Part shown: one piece after another, positions 1-11,818 of the stretch
Layout of the letters: each line of letters opens with the position of its first letter
Numbering within the stretch: the first letter of the stretch is position 1
Origin: Brachynemurus nebulosus
Lineage: Eukaryota; Arthropoda; Insecta; Neuroptera; Myrmeleontidae
Direction: 5' to 3'
Assembly (NCBI GenBank): GCA_035578155.1
Contig: JAPWDM010000003.1
Location: 69,246,142 to 69,310,141 of the forward strand
Length of the DNA: 64,000 nucleotides
The notes under the pieces: generated by a model
What the model was told of the DNA's origin: nothing
What the model saw: only the letters and a program-made list of their open reading frames with translations
The model's database searches: none
Position numbers and translations under genes: made by a program

Positions 1-218
1 TTGTTAGCAGTTTCCTTTTTAATCTGTTCCTTTGTTGATACAAATGCTGCCTGCCCAGCTTTTGAAAAAAGTCTCTCTGAAGTTGTTGAAGTTGTTGTGC
101 AACACAAATATTTAATGGTAATTTTTTTCAAGTTTGGATAAGTGGATCCTAGAACTTGCCATAAAAGTAATGAATCTTGTTTTAAATCAATTACAGGACT
201 TTTTAAATACTGGATAGC
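1..218 (-). pseudogene. hAT transposase C-terminal fragment
   Basis: The minus strand from 218 down to the window edge reads open and contains PVIDLKQDSLLLWQV, then YPNLKKITIKYLCC and TSERLFSKAG. These are the conserved C-terminal dimerisation motifs of hAT-family transposases (the PLxWW and YLxxPATSxPSERLFSKAG regions). A stop codon lies at 219-221. Only this C-terminal part is present inside the window, and it lies just 140 bases from a probable element terminus, so the copy has lost its N-terminal domains. It may continue beyond base 1. The motif match is strong; the exact subfamily is unknown. Confidence 0.8.
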
Positions 219-360
219 TTATAGTAATATCGATGTTTAGATATTATTCTCGTAACATCGATGTGTCGATGTTATCGAGGACATATCGATGTTTTTACAT
301 CGACGATTTTCCGCTAAACTTCGATGTTTTTCTACCATCGATAAATATCGATCATCCCTA
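219..360 (-). mobile_element. hAT element terminus with ATCGATGT subterminal repeats
   Basis: At least six copies of ATCGATGT/ACATCGAT-like words lie in both orientations at 228-353, and the run ends with CATCCCTA at 353-360. Read on the minus strand this terminus starts TAGGGATGATCGATA, like a hAT terminal repeat, with subterminal repeats of the kind hAT transposases bind. It sits directly next to the hAT transposase fragment at 1-218, so both likely belong to one internally deleted element. The other end lies outside the window. Confidence 0.6.
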
Positions 361-2079
361 GAGCCTTCTATTCAGTCATATAAAATTGATTTTTTGCTAA
401 AAAAAATGAACCACTTGACGTTTTTTCTTTTTTTCATTTTTTTTTTGTTTTGTTTTTGTTTTTATAACTTTATATTTAAAGTGAAAAACAAAAACGCGTT
501 AATGCAAAACGGTGCCTACTAGCGCCATGGCACCCCGACTTGTAACTAATACGTTTAGTTAGACGACGAAATAATAAATCGTGTTGAAAAATATGACATG
601 AAAAGATCAACTGATTTCAGAGAGGGTATAGTATAGCAAGGAAAGGTAACAGAACAGAATCAGATATGAAACAAGTTCAGATTGTATACAAAACACGGCC
701 GGTCGATTATTCCTCATCGTCCCATCTTTGGCGCGGCGCTCATGAACCTTCCACTTTGTGATAGATTACTACTAGTTTACCACCGTGTCACTCTTGTTGG
801 GCGAGTTGTGACTGTCGTTTGTTGCTGATGTTAGTGATATAAAGTTTTGTACGTCAAAATATGTATGTATTAAGTTGCTTCTTCCCTCGCCCTGTGCGTC
901 TCTACAGCCGTAGGTCGCCGACGTCATTTTTTTTTTCGTATATGTCAGCAGATTCGTGCTATTTACAATGTTTTTATATGCTATCGACAAAAAAATAACG
1001 ATATCTCCATATATAACAATATCCTTATTTATTTTGATCGTATTAAAAAAAGGGTGCTACTGTGCTCTGGTGTTTGTTGATTTTTGTATTTGTTTTTCGC
1101 AATGATGACTCTTTTCATGTTCTTCATTGTTTTTCTTTTCGTGACACGTTATTAATTAATAAATGTTTTTATGGCCATTTTGTATAGTGTATGTAATTAT
1201 TTTTCAACATTATTTTAAAACATTGTTCATAAGATTGATACCGGTATGCAAATGAAACATAGTTTCAGGAGGAAAGAGGAATTGATTGTTGAAGATAAGC
1301 ATTACTTTTGTAAATTTCTTAAGGGGGGAGGGTCCTCCAGAACTTTCCAATTTTTCATTTTTTGTTTTGCTTTAAAAGTTCATTTGAACCTTAAGGAATA
1401 TATTTCTAATGTTTTAATCCCAACAGAACGATTATCTTAGATAACGATAAACTGCTTTTAACTCTACTTTTCAAGAACGAAAACTTTTTAATTGCCTTTG
1501 TCTCAAAACAGGTTTTTTCCGCACCGTCGAACATAACTTAAAAAGTTATTAAGGTATTAACTTGAAATTTTGTACAGATATTCTTCAAGATATTGGCCCT
1601 TGCATATACCTAAAATTTTGCATAAATAAATATTGTTTATAACAATTTGTTTATAAAAAAAAGTGAAATTTTTTCGTTTTGGTTTTAAATTGTGAAAAAA
1701 AATTTTCTTATCAGAAATAGGTATATGCAAAGCGTAATGACTTATTTTAATAAAATTTTTTTGTCCGATTGAATTCAGTTGATTACAAGAGGCTGGGCAT
1801 TCCACGGCGCAAATTAAAAGAGTCAACTTGGAACAGCTTTAGCGTCGCCATTTTTTATTTTTTTTGCATAAAAATTTTTAAGTGAATACATCATAACATG
1901 TACTATACTATGTAACTTCATTTGGTACAATAAATGTACCCAGTTTCTTAAAAATCCTGTCGTCTGGAGGATCCTACCCTCTTAATACAGATTTTATCCT
2001 AATTGTCTTGGCATGTTTATAGGGAATATGTAGTCTTCATATTAGTAAGACATCTGTAGAGAAGACATAAAACATTGTC
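361..2079. other. AT-rich stretch without recognised gene
   Basis: Only short reading frames typical of AT-rich DNA occur here. I recognised no protein motif, RNA gene or repeat unit other than homopolymer tracts. Confidence 0.5.
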
Positions 2080-2285
2080 GTACCAGTCTCAGTCAGGCCC
2101 TACGAGAGGGTGGGGTAGCTAAGGTTACAGCTCCAGGGCCCGAACTTTAAGAGGGGGCCCGTAGCTGTCGGTAGTGGGCCCAGTAAAAAACTTTTTTTTG
2201 CTCATTACTTTTTTTTTGGGAGAAAATCTAAAATAAATGAAGTTTATTTCCGGGGCCCGCAATTTCTTTCCACGGCCCTGGTCTC
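2080..2285 (-). repeat. Dispersed GC-richer repeat fragment
   Basis: A stretch with agggtggggtagct, ctccagggcccgaactt and ccacggccctgg stands out by base composition. It matches, in the opposite orientation, 57868-58075, where ggccgtggaaaa, ggccccgaggctgtaa and ctaccccaccccctcg occur in reverse order. It is therefore a dispersed repeat with at least two copies in this window. The family is not recognised. Confidence 0.55.
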
Positions 2286-2665
2286 AATAGAAAATGACGT
2301 ACGGGAGAATAATTTTTTACTAGTCTCAATAGAGTGGACTAGTCCAATAAACTAGATTTAGTTTACTAACCACGTGGCTGATCGAGTAAAATTTCTGGTA
2401 TTTGGATTAATAGGTTTGAATTTCATCTAGAGTTGGATTTATGTAAGGTCCTCTGGGGCAGCTGCTCCTGGGCTTCTACAAAATTAATAATGAATCCGTG
2501 AAAACAGGAGAGAGTATAAATTTTTTACATTAAAATAAAAAGTACAAATTTTCACAAAATGGCCTTTTTTATTGGTTCTTTTTGGCCATTACTTATAAAT
2601 GCTTAAATATTAGTCCCTAATTAGTTACTGACGCTAAGCTCTACTCCTCAGCATTAAATAAACGC

Positions 2666-2682
2666 GGGGGGGGGGGGGGGGG
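2666..2682 (+). repeat. Poly-G run of 17
   Basis: Seventeen consecutive G follow aacgc at 2661-2665. This is very unusual in such AT-rich DNA and may be of variable length. Confidence 0.9.
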
Positions 2683-2729
2683 CGGAAAGTTCTGCAACTG
2701 CGTCGTCAGATTTTTTTAAAAATTTGATC

Positions 2730-3080
2730 TTAAACACTAAGAGAGCACGAAGCTGTAATCACAAAATTAAAGCCATAGGCTATATAAGTCGATTCCACGT
2801 ATCGAGATAGACTGATTTCAACTTCAAATTGTGCTGCGATCCATCCAAGATTACTCTCGCTCCAGGGGGAAATTGATTTAACTGACAAATAGTTTATTAT
2901 TGTCATCATCAAAAATTCAGACTCTGTTGACAAACAGTTAAATGGATTACCTACAGAAATGATTCCCAAACTTGATGTTCCTAAGATTTTGTAACGAGTT
3001 TTCCGATTGGGTTTTTTGTTTACTTTGATACCGTATCCTAGGAAATTTTGTTTCACACCTTTCTTTTCTTTCAGGACCAA
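2730..3080 (-). other. Unrecognised 116-codon reading frame
   Basis: It is one of the longest uninterrupted frames in the window outside repeats. It begins MVLKEKKGVKQNFLGYG and contains ISVGNPFNCLSTESE and YVESTYIAYGFNFVI. I recognise no family. The amino acid mix is less biased than in neighbouring chance frames, so it could be a remnant of a mobile-element or viral-like protein. It could equally be chance, since there is no neighbouring gene, intron signal or repeat copy to support it. Confidence 0.2.
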
Positions 3081-4006
3081 ACCTAAATTTAATATAATTT
3101 CAAAATATCATCCATTCGAACCCCTTTAAAGTACTTTCTCTTTGACTAAACCTCCAGTTTCCGCCACATCACCCTTTCCCAACTTCTAACGCATCTGACA
3201 CATTTCCTTTCTAATTTTCTCTATCACCTGTACCAATTATATTTAATGCGACAGTGTTAAGTGTTCCGTATTGGAAATAATTGCTCTAATTATAAGTTGA
3301 CTCATTCTGTTTGAACATTTCGATAGATGAAACATTAACATTTAAGTGTTGTATGTGTGATCTCTTACGAAAATTTGTGTTGCCGCTTTCTATGATGTTA
3401 ATTGTGATGACTACGAGAGGAAATATCGCTCAACTTCTTTAATGGTTGGTGATCATTTTGATGGCAGCATTACCGTATATAAAGTTTCATATATATATAG
3501 GCATGGAAATTATACAATAACGTTGGGAGTTAATGTAAACTTGCCTAAGCAATGGTGTATTTGGTATATATTATTGTTATTGCGGTCAATAGTGTAATTA
3601 CCGTGGGGTATTAGAAATTCTTGTGGTATTCCGGTTATGTGTTGTTAGCAGCTGTTTGACCAGTATCACTAGCAGTGTCCTACACCATACATATTATGTA
3701 TTTACCATATACGTATATCATGGTGTACACACGAACAAAATACAGAATGATTCGAAATTTTGAAATATTTTGTAACAATGAAATATTTTCTGGCGTTTCC
3801 CTACGATTTTGATGATACCGTCAGTTGGGACGAATGTAGACGATTTTTTCAGTTTTTTGGCAATAAATTGTTTAGAGTTTATCTAAAAAATTCTAAAAAA
3901 ATAATTTAAATTCTTTAATATCACAAGCAGTAATAAAAATATCAAAATTGGTACTATTACATTTTTTTTTTTTTTTTTGGTTATATAGTGTCTAGATTCG
4001 CCCCTA
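3081..4006. other. AT-rich stretch without recognised gene
   Basis: No coding motif is visible. A poly-T run lies at 3962-3978. The word gtctagattcgcccc at 3990-4004, next to the pogo-like element, repeats a word found inside its other end. Confidence 0.45.
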
Positions 4007-4195
4007 TGTGTGGGGCGAATCGTGACAGTGCTTTATTTGCAATATAAATCACATTCAGTCATGCATATGGGTAAAATCGGACATAAAAAGATAAAAGTAG
4101 CTGAATTTCCAATCTGAAAATTCGCTAAACTAAATAACTGCATCAGCGAATAACTTTTGGTGGGTGGAATAAAACATTTTGGATTTAAATGAATT

Positions 4196-4643
4196 TTATT
4201 TCGATTTGCCTTTGAATCTATCATGCAAGGTCGATTTGGGAACATGGAAATATTCAGCAGCTTGTCTGAGCGATTTTATTTTTAACATCGGAAAGCAGGG
4301 GCGCAACAACTACATATCTACAGAAGGTCCAACAAAAATTTAATTTATCAAATTTTTTGATAACGCAGTTCTCCGATAACAAAGGAAAATGTTGTAATAA
4401 AATGTCGTTTCCGAAAATTTGATTTTCAAATAAAAAATATTAGTAAACCACTAAAAATTTTACTTTTTTTAATATTAATATAAATAAAATAAATTGAAGG
4501 AAAATTTCCAGGTAATTTTAGGGGGTCCGGACCCTTTGGACCTCCCCGTTTGTTGCGCCTCTGTCGAAAAGAGCCCATTTTATGTTATCTAGACTACAGT
4601 TTATGTAGTTTATACCCACTTTCTTTTTATGCTGACGCAACAT
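4196..4643 (-). pseudogene. pogo-family transposase N-terminal fragment, split by a MITE
   Basis: Minus strand from 4643: MLRQHKKKVGINYINCS then DNIKWALFD, interrupted at 4563. It resumes beyond the insertion with SLRQAAEYFHVPKSTLHDRF and KGKSK, then TAA at 4198-4196. The second part is a typical Psq/pogo helix-turn-helix (SLRQAAxYFxVPKSTLxDR). Across the repaired insertion site the frame reads VKNK and then needs one frameshift to reach SLRQAA. No DDE domain follows. The motif is recognised with good confidence; the copy is not functional. Confidence 0.75.
4296..4563. mobile_element. hAT-type MITE inserted in the pogo-like element
   Basis: A 268-base insertion is bounded by CAGGGGCGCAACAA at the left and its near-complement TTGTTGCGCCTCTG at the right. 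It is flanked by 8-base direct repeats tcggaaag (4288-4295) and tcgaaaag (4564-4571), 7 of 8 matching, as expected for a hAT target-site duplication. No coding capacity. It interrupts the transposase frame of the host element, so it is younger than it. Confidence 0.75.
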
Positions 4644-5050
4644 GGTGTATGAATTCGCCTCACCTATAGACAATTTGTTGTTAATCAGTTTATAAAAAAA
4701 AATTAAGCACAATACAGCTTTCATTTTTGGTACATATATTGTCAAAAAAACGCCAAACATTTTGTTGCCAGTCCCCACTTCATATATATAACTGTTTTTT
4801 TTGTACAGCAGTTTCTTTACAAAATTTCAAAAAGCGCGTTATTTTTAAAAATTATAAACAATGCGCCTGTAAGATAACAAAATACAAAAATGTCACATTC
4901 ACCGCTTTTCTTTGATGACTAACTCATAACTGACAAAATTCAGTAGCATAAATTGATCCATGACCTTGTACGGTCAAAACACTGACGAAGAAATATCGAG
5001 AGGCAGCTCTGTCTAGATTCGCCCCTACTGTCTCGGTTCGCCCCAACTGA

Positions 5051-6085
5051 TGGTACTGAGATATGTTGTTTTTTGTTGAAATCTAAGAGACACGTATTTT
5101 TGTTAATCTGTGGAAGAACACTTTGTAGGGTAGAAATAGCTTTTTAAAAATTGGGGTTAGAATTTAATTTTTCAAATACTTCGAAAATGGTAAGAGATAG
5201 AGCATAAATTTATTGGCCATCTTGTTATTTTTTAAATAGCCATCTGTATGAAATTTGTTCAAATTACATTAATAAGAGTGGTTGGGGAAAAGGTAATAAA
5301 AAAAAATTAAAATTTTGTTTGCAAATTTCAAATCTACATGGAAAATTTAATTGGCCTATATTTGCACGATTTTGTCTAGGGCTAGTTAAGTAGGGGGTAA
5401 CTGTGTCATGAATGTATTTTCGAGTATTTGAAAATTTTCTGTTTCATGGTAAATAGTTTAAGACAATTTATTAGTTGTGGTATAACATAGAAATGAGCTT
5501 TTGTGCACTCTTGCATTTTTTTTAAATTATGTTGTGGTCAAGATTTTTAAAAAGTTTTTAAAAATTCTAGGAAATTATTAATTAATAAGTTACGCTAGAA
5601 ATTTTTTAAAAGTTTCAAAGGTTTTTTTATATTTTAGTGAACGTTTTGCTTAGATAAAAATTAAATTTTCTAATGCAGTTATTCAAGAACATGAAATATA
5701 ATAATAAAAATATTAGTTTTATCGATAGTTATAAACTAATTTTTAAAAAGCTTTTAAACATACAAAAAAATTTTTCTGGAACTTATTGATATTTACATCT
5801 TTATCACAAAATTCTGGTTTGTATGCAAATAAAGAGAAACCGAAATTACTACAGTAATATAACCAACCCCTGAATTTGGTAAGTTAAAAATTTTCGACCT
5901 AGCAAACTTTCAGTTAAACTTCTACCTCCCCCCCCCAAAAAAAAAAAACAGCATACAATTGACCGTCGAATTTCGTGTCATTCTGTACACTCACACTACA
6001 ACACTGTATATAATTGTATATCGTACAGAGTGTTCAGCGGTCGAAGTTTGAGTAAGGTTAGGAAGTTAGTTATAACCGTCCGTCA
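5051..6085. other. AT-rich stretch without recognised gene
   Basis: Only short chance frames and A/T tracts (for example 5938-5949) are seen. Nothing recognised. Confidence 0.5.
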
Positions 6086-6113
6086 GGTTTGGTTTGGTTT
6101 GGTTTGGTTTGGT
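6086..6113 (+). repeat. (GGTTT)n microsatellite
   Basis: More than five perfect copies of the pentamer GGTTT are followed by a GGTGCCGGCACC palindrome and, at 6150-6170, a GGT-rich stretch. Confidence 0.9.
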
Positions 6114-6800
6114 GCCGGCACCAATAGGATGGTTGAGTAGGGCCCCTGGTGGTGGTGTTGGTGGTGCGGGGTACAGCCGGAGGTGTGTACATGTAATTGC
6201 TACCGAACTAATTTACATATAGATTGTTCTATCTCGGTTTTCATGTACGCCGCCTGTATGTATCATGTATGTATGAATTTTCATCCCTGATGGTTCATGA
6301 TGTTGAATATCCTTGAAATGTCGCCACCTACTGTAGCAGTTCGGAGTTAGTTGGTACATGGTGCTGCCATCATGTTTTGTATACAATACCGAAAACTTCT
6401 TCTGTCGCTTCTGTTCTTTGTGCACGTATGGTGGAATGGTATTTGATGTCTCGCTCTTTGTTTAGACGTAGGTACCTAGTGGTATACATTTAGAAATTAT
6501 AAGTTGATTAAAAAACACTGATTCTTTTTTTATTAACAAAGCTACATTCATGTAGTTTTAAACTATATAATATAATATCGTTTGTATATTCAGGTGATTT
6601 GAAAATTAGTTATTTCTTTCGACTGTAATTTTAGTTTCGGTTTTTGCTTGAAGGAGGTTCTTCTCTCAGTATTTTAAAATTAACAACTGGGACGCACCAG
6701 GAATCACTCAGATCCCAATAATTTTTCACTCATATCTACTTGAAATTTACTGGTACAAAGTTGGTTCATTCTATTACAAGAAATAATTTTTATTAATAAT
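6114..6800. other. Stretch without recognised gene
   Basis: A GGT/GTT-rich segment at 6145-6175 is followed by ordinary AT-rich DNA. The 70-codon minus frame at 6213-6425 shows no family motif. Confidence 0.4.
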
Positions 6801-7399
6801 TTGCAGCCATTTATGCCAATGCACATATTTCACAAACCGAAATAAAAACCATTTTAAAGGTAATAAATGTCTCTTTATTTTAAGTGATATCCATATTTAA
6901 TCTATTTTCGTCTCTTCCATAAGAAAACTTTACCTAAATTTGGATATCAAAATTTAGCAAAATTCACTTTTTGGACATTTTTTTTCTTATAGAAGGAATG
7001 TTTTAAACCTCGCTTAGTATTTTTTATGAGAACAAATACACACTATTTCAATTGTGAAACTTGTATCTCTTAATTTTTACAAACTTCCGTAAACTGACTT
7101 TTTTCCAAATTTTGGAATTTTGCGCCCCTGTATCTCTGATGGGGCTGGTGATAAAAATATGAAATTTTCACAACTTGTAGTGCTTCCGGAGTAGATTTAT
7201 TAAAATAAAAAATCTTGTACCTATATTGATCTTTTACAAAACCCTCAATTTTTATAATTCCCGCAACGGGAAAAATTGGAGTTTTGTAAAGGGCTTATAT
7301 TCTTATGAGTTTTTTGACAATTTATGTCAAACGTTGGAGAGGTGGGGCGCTATTTTCAAGTTTCTGCCCCGGTTCTAATATATCGTAGATCCGAGGCTG
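6801..7399 (+). repeat. Dispersed repeat, copy 1
   Basis: This 0.6 kb block, from ttgcagccatttatgccaat to gatccgaggctg, matches 32313-32852 in inverted orientation along nearly its whole length. Shared words include tttgcgcccctgtatctctg, ctccggaagtagattt-like sequence, ccctcaattttt and ttgacaatttatgtcaaa. It contains an inner inverted repeat around aaaaccctcaattttt. It is non-coding; the class is not recognised. Confidence 0.75.
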
Positions 7400-8346
7400 A
7401 TTATAATTATGAAAGAAAAACAGGGAGTGGACGTTAATACATTCACAAATTAATAAAACATTAGTAAGTATATTTTCGAGTCATCTGTATACGCTTCAGT
7501 AAAATTAAGTTCTAGTTTGAACGGTATAAATTACGCGACCGAAAAGTAAGTAATCAAATGCACTATCAAACGAACGTTGTAGAGAAAGAGAGCAAACAAG
7601 GCATATCACAACGAATTATGATAAGAACAAAGATGATAAACGCGTACATGTATTGGTAGAGTAGTTGGAAATTTTGTTCGAGGATCGTTCGATGTTTGGA
7701 TAGCTGAGATTTTCTATGTCAAATATTTGAATAATAATATAAAATAAACTTTGTAACTGGCATTTACATTAGCAATTATAGATTACCAGTCATAATTCAA
7801 ATAACAATGATATCTCACATACAGCCCAACCGTCTAACCCCCGCCATCATTCCCATCATTCTATCTCTCTAATTCCATTTGTTTCACATCTCTTTCGCAC
7901 TCACATGTACAATGGAAAATTTGTTATGGAACCCATCATCGATGTATGCTGGAAATAGCAGGGCGGGGGGAGGTTGGGGTGTGTTATTGTCATTGGCCCA
8001 TTACGGGGGTGAGTTAGAAGATTTTAGAATAACTAACTGATGAATATTTGTTGTTTTAATAAGCATTCTTCCGATCAAAATTTTCCGCAACAATATTATT
8101 CTGTTTTGCCTATCCGTACCGTGCTGGCATTCATATTATTATAATGCTGAAATAACTGAAATTTATTTAAATCAAAAATAACTTTGTGTAATAACATTTT
8201 TGAGGTCACATTTTCTATTAGCGAGAATATTATTGTGATACAAATTTGATTAGCTATAGGTAATTATCAGGATCAGATCAGGTGTGTAATGTAGAAAAAT
8301 TCGAATAATTTTTTGGCTACCGACATAGTAAGCTCTATTGAATATA
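7400..8346. other. AT-rich stretch without recognised gene
   Basis: Nothing recognised except a short G-rich patch near 7962-7982. Confidence 0.45.
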
Positions 8347-8823
8347 TAGGGTGTAAAATCAATAACTCTCGTCCTTTTGAGAGCTAACCCATAGCATCCT
8401 GTAGATACTAATACCACAGGAATTTTTTCGGAATTAAATATTTGAAAAAATTGCAAATTCACTAGCTAGCTACATGATGGTTCAACATTTTCTAAGTACG
8501 GCCCTAACTAAATTATGCCTAAATACCTTCTTAGTATCAAAGGTACAAAATAATTTTATTGGCTAAAATTCAATAAAAACATATTTAGGTTGTAAACGTG
8601 TTTCCCAGATCTTTTTTTTTTTAAACAGAAAATTTATTTTACAAAGATGAGATGATCAGAGCCGAATGAAAAAAAAATTTTAGAGCCCCTTTTTTGAGCC
8701 ATATTTAGTATTAATTTTTTTCTGTTAAATATCAGTTTGGTTCAAATTTATTCGTAAATATTAATTATATGGGTGAGATCTACTCACTATTTTCGTAGCG
8801 AGATTTATATACTTTACACCCTG
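8347..8823. mobile_element. TA-flanked MITE with AGGGTGTAAAAT ends, copy 1
   Basis: This 477-base element starts AGGGTGTAAAATCAATAACT (first base eroded) and ends ACTTTACACCCTG followed by TA. It matches 42189-44073 in the same orientation, including ataactctcgtcctt, catcctgtaga, ccacagg, gatgagatg-tcagagcc and gggtgagatctac-cac words. TIRs of this form with a TA target duplication indicate a Tc1/mariner-type non-autonomous element. This copy gives the uninterrupted form of the copy at 42-44 kb. Confidence 0.8.
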
Positions 8824-9079
8824 TATAAGTTTAAAGATACTTATGAAAATACAAGGTTGATAACAGTCAAAATATGGATAATCAGCGCCAAATTTACTTG
8901 AAACACGTACCCAGAGATGTCCACATAACAGGGACCTCCACAATATCAAAAAATTCTAAAAGATTACTTAAAATTTACGAGAATAATTTGAATAATAACA
9001 TAGGAACGGAACTGTTACAAACTAAAGAATTTTGTACAGATTTATCTTTACTAAACGTAGAAATGCTTTTATTCATATA

Positions 9080-9965
9080 CCGTAAAACCGTCTAGACCCG
9101 GACACTTTGCACCAATCTTCAAATTAAATAATTTCTACATTAACCTGCACCAATAAACATTTGTTCTTGACGTCATTAGAGAGAGAAAAACATCCGCTAA
9201 ACAGCTGTACCAATAAAAACTACGGATTTCAACATTTACTATCTCATTTTACAGGATTACTTTCCTACAGTTTTTCAAAGAAATAAAATGTGTGTCTAAC
9301 TTAGACATGTAATTTTCGTCATAATTGTTATATTGTTTTAGTTTTGACATGTATGTGTTCACAATTTTATCGCGCATCATTTAATGATGTTTGAAGTTAT
9401 ATTCGATGTATATATAAAAAAATACATGCTATATATGTATATCCGTTTAGACCCGGACACATCAGTTTATTACACTATGGCCGCGATTCGCACCAGTTGT
9501 AACTCCCACTGTTCATACGTTAATATTCCCCCCAGAATTACGCGGTTCATGCCTCCTTCTGGTGTCATATTGTATGTTTACTTTATAGAGAGACATACTA
9601 GGCATTGTCCCCTCTCCCTTCCCACAAAATATTTTTAGGTCTTTGGCAGGTTCAAAGACATCAGTCGATATAAAACACTGTCCTAAACCCGACGAGAGAG
9701 GTTAGTTTGCATGTTATTACATTATTTATGTAAGTGTCCGGATCAAGACGCATTTGGGGTGTAGACCCGAACATTTACTAATTATTTTTTATTTTTTTTA
9801 TTTTTACTTATAATGAAACAAATGGGTCAGGGATATAACAAATAATAGATATACGCTCTTTCTAATGGTAATACTTTTATTCGTGATATCTATGAAGGAA
9901 ACATGTATAAACATAAAACTATACCAAAAAATGTAAAAAGTGTCCGGGTCTAGACGGTTTTACGG
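9080..9965. mobile_element. TA-flanked TIR element with repeated CTAGACCCGGACA motif
   Basis: The ends are near-perfect inverted repeats of about 28 bases: the left starts CCGTAAAACCGTCTAGACCC, the right ends GGGTCTAGACGGTTTTACGG. Each is flanked by TA (9078-9079 and 9966-9967). The core recurs inside: TTTAGACCCGGACAC near 9447, GTGTCCGGATCAAGACG near 9736 (inverted) and GTAGACCCGAACA near 9761. Size is 886 bases. I found no transposase. This is best described as a non-autonomous Tc1/mariner/pogo-type element. Confidence 0.8.
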
Positions 9966-11065
9966 TACCTAAGTTAAAATTAATACAAAATTCACTACGA
10001 ACTAATGTGTTTCGAAATAGTTCACAGAACAGCGGTTTTGAACCTGTGGTACGCATCCCTTTAGGGAGGCGTGGAAACATTAGTGATAATGACGGATAAC
10101 ACAAAACCATAAGATGTCTCAATCAAAACACAAGCAAGTTATAATTATAGTTTAAAAAGGGAAATGAAACTGAAATTATATAAATTCTATAAATATTCAC
10201 AACCGACGTTTTTATTTTAACCGCGGTTAAAAGTATACCAGAATTTTAATGTTCGATTGAGCGTCATGTGATTACAATTATTGACTTTTATACTGAAAGT
10301 GATTGATGTAATACAGAAAAAACTAAAATATCAGCTACAGGATATAATATGCTTATTGGCTTAATTATTTTCAAAACTATAAGGAAGTAGAGACAGGGTC
10401 GTGAAGTGAAATTACGGGCCCAAGGAACGAAAAATTTTCTTTAATTTCGTCCCAAAATACAGTCGATGAACAAAACAAAAAAATTAAACCCTATTACTCT
10501 TCTTCCCGGGCCTTTTACTAATGGCTCCGGACCCTCTTTCTGGACTCGGACGCCCCGGATGTTCCCTCCCCTCTCGGCGCACCTGTGCTGACAACGACAA
10601 ACTCGCATCATCCTTCAAGTCAAAGCTACCGACCTTCGTTATTTCTTCCGCTAGTTTTACACCATAAATTTTTATACATTGTCATGTAGTTAACGCAATT
10701 TTCGGTAGTTGATTACGAAATATTTTGAGACACTTAAATAATTAATATGATAAATTAGGTTTCACTCTCTAATTCCATCCAGAGAATTTGATGCTGAACG
10801 AAAACCCAAATTAAAATACTTTGTAGTTTAAGTTTAGTAAATTTTGACCACAGAGCCAGAGCTGCCTGTTGATATAATATGTATACAGAATAGATATCAA
10901 TATCCATTTCTCCTCCAACCTCGTCTTTCTCCGCCACTCCTACCCCCGATGATTAATAAAACTTTTCAACTTATATACATATCTAAATCATATATTAAAC
11001 TAATAAACAACTGACATATTAGAGTGGGCGTCTCTGGTGGTTACCTAGTGGAATATTAGGTATCA
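9966..11065. other. Stretch without recognised gene
   Basis: Mostly AT-rich. Two GC-richer patches, near 10020-10085 (gaacctgtggtacgcatccc) and 10400-10590 (cccgggccttttactaatgg), look like eroded mobile-element ends but cannot be classified by eye. Confidence 0.4.
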
Positions 11066-11818
11066 AGGTGAATGCGGGAGAGATGCCGCACATTTTGAAA
11101 ACACTTGATAATTCTTAAAGATGCATTTAATTCTTAAAGTATGCATTTAATTGATCTCCGTACATGATGCATGCCATATGTAACCATTTTTGGCACTTTA
11201 TACATCTTAACCAGTCAACTTTTTTTTGTTTCTGAGTACCTTTCAAAACATTCATCACTAATATGAGGGCTTCATCATTTTCACTAATATGAGGGCTCTT
11301 CCTGATCCATTAGTGGATCTTTTGTATTTACGTGGCATAATTTTCAGTCCAAAAAGAAATTCCATAATTAAGGTATATAAGTCTATGTTTTTAACATGTA
11401 ATATGATGCGGCATCTATACCAACTTTTAATGCGGCAGCTCTCCTTTTTGTTGGGATAAATGCCGCATGTTGCTATATCAAGCATAGTGCGGAATTTCAA
11501 CCTAAAATTTTATACAGTACTTTTAAAATATACTTAAATTAATAACAAAACTCATTTTCATTAAAACAATGACATATACATTCTTAAATATTAATGAATT
11601 AAATGCTTGATAAAATATTATGTTAAAAAACTTACTCTTCAATAATAAAAACTTGGATAATTACTAAACTAATGGACTAATCATAAATGTTACCATATAC
11701 AGCTTAAATAAGTAACTTATTTTAAACATATAATCTGTTAATAGCGCTATCAATCAACGGACGAACTATGGCTACTGCGGCATCTCTCCCGACGCGGCAT
11801 CTCTGCCGCACTTACCCT
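11066..11818. mobile_element. TIR element with iterated TGCGGCATCTCTCC motif
   Basis: The left end AGGTGAATGCGGGAGAGATG and the right end (minus strand) AGGGTAAGTGCGGCAGAGAT form inverted repeats. The core GCGGCATCTCTCC-like word recurs inside near 11408, 11430, 11459 and 11776. A second, 5'-truncated copy occurs at 50640-51160. It has no coding capacity. The right third of this element is included in the duplicated block A at 13.7 and 16.1 kb. Confidence 0.65.

Larger units (their letters stand above)
4007..5050 (-). mobile_element. Decayed pogo-like DNA transposon, internally deleted and interrupted
   Basis: Both ends carry related inverted repeats: TGTGGGGCGAATCGTGACAG at the left and, on the minus strand at the right, TTGGGGCGAACCGAGACAG. 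A TA precedes the left repeat. The word GGGGCGAATC recurs next to both ends. Inside, on the minus strand, lie two pieces of a pogo-type N-terminal helix-turn-helix (4643-4563 and 4298-4196). At about 1.04 kb with a 268-base insertion, the copy has lost the catalytic DDE domain. Exact end positions are approximate. Confidence 0.6.
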
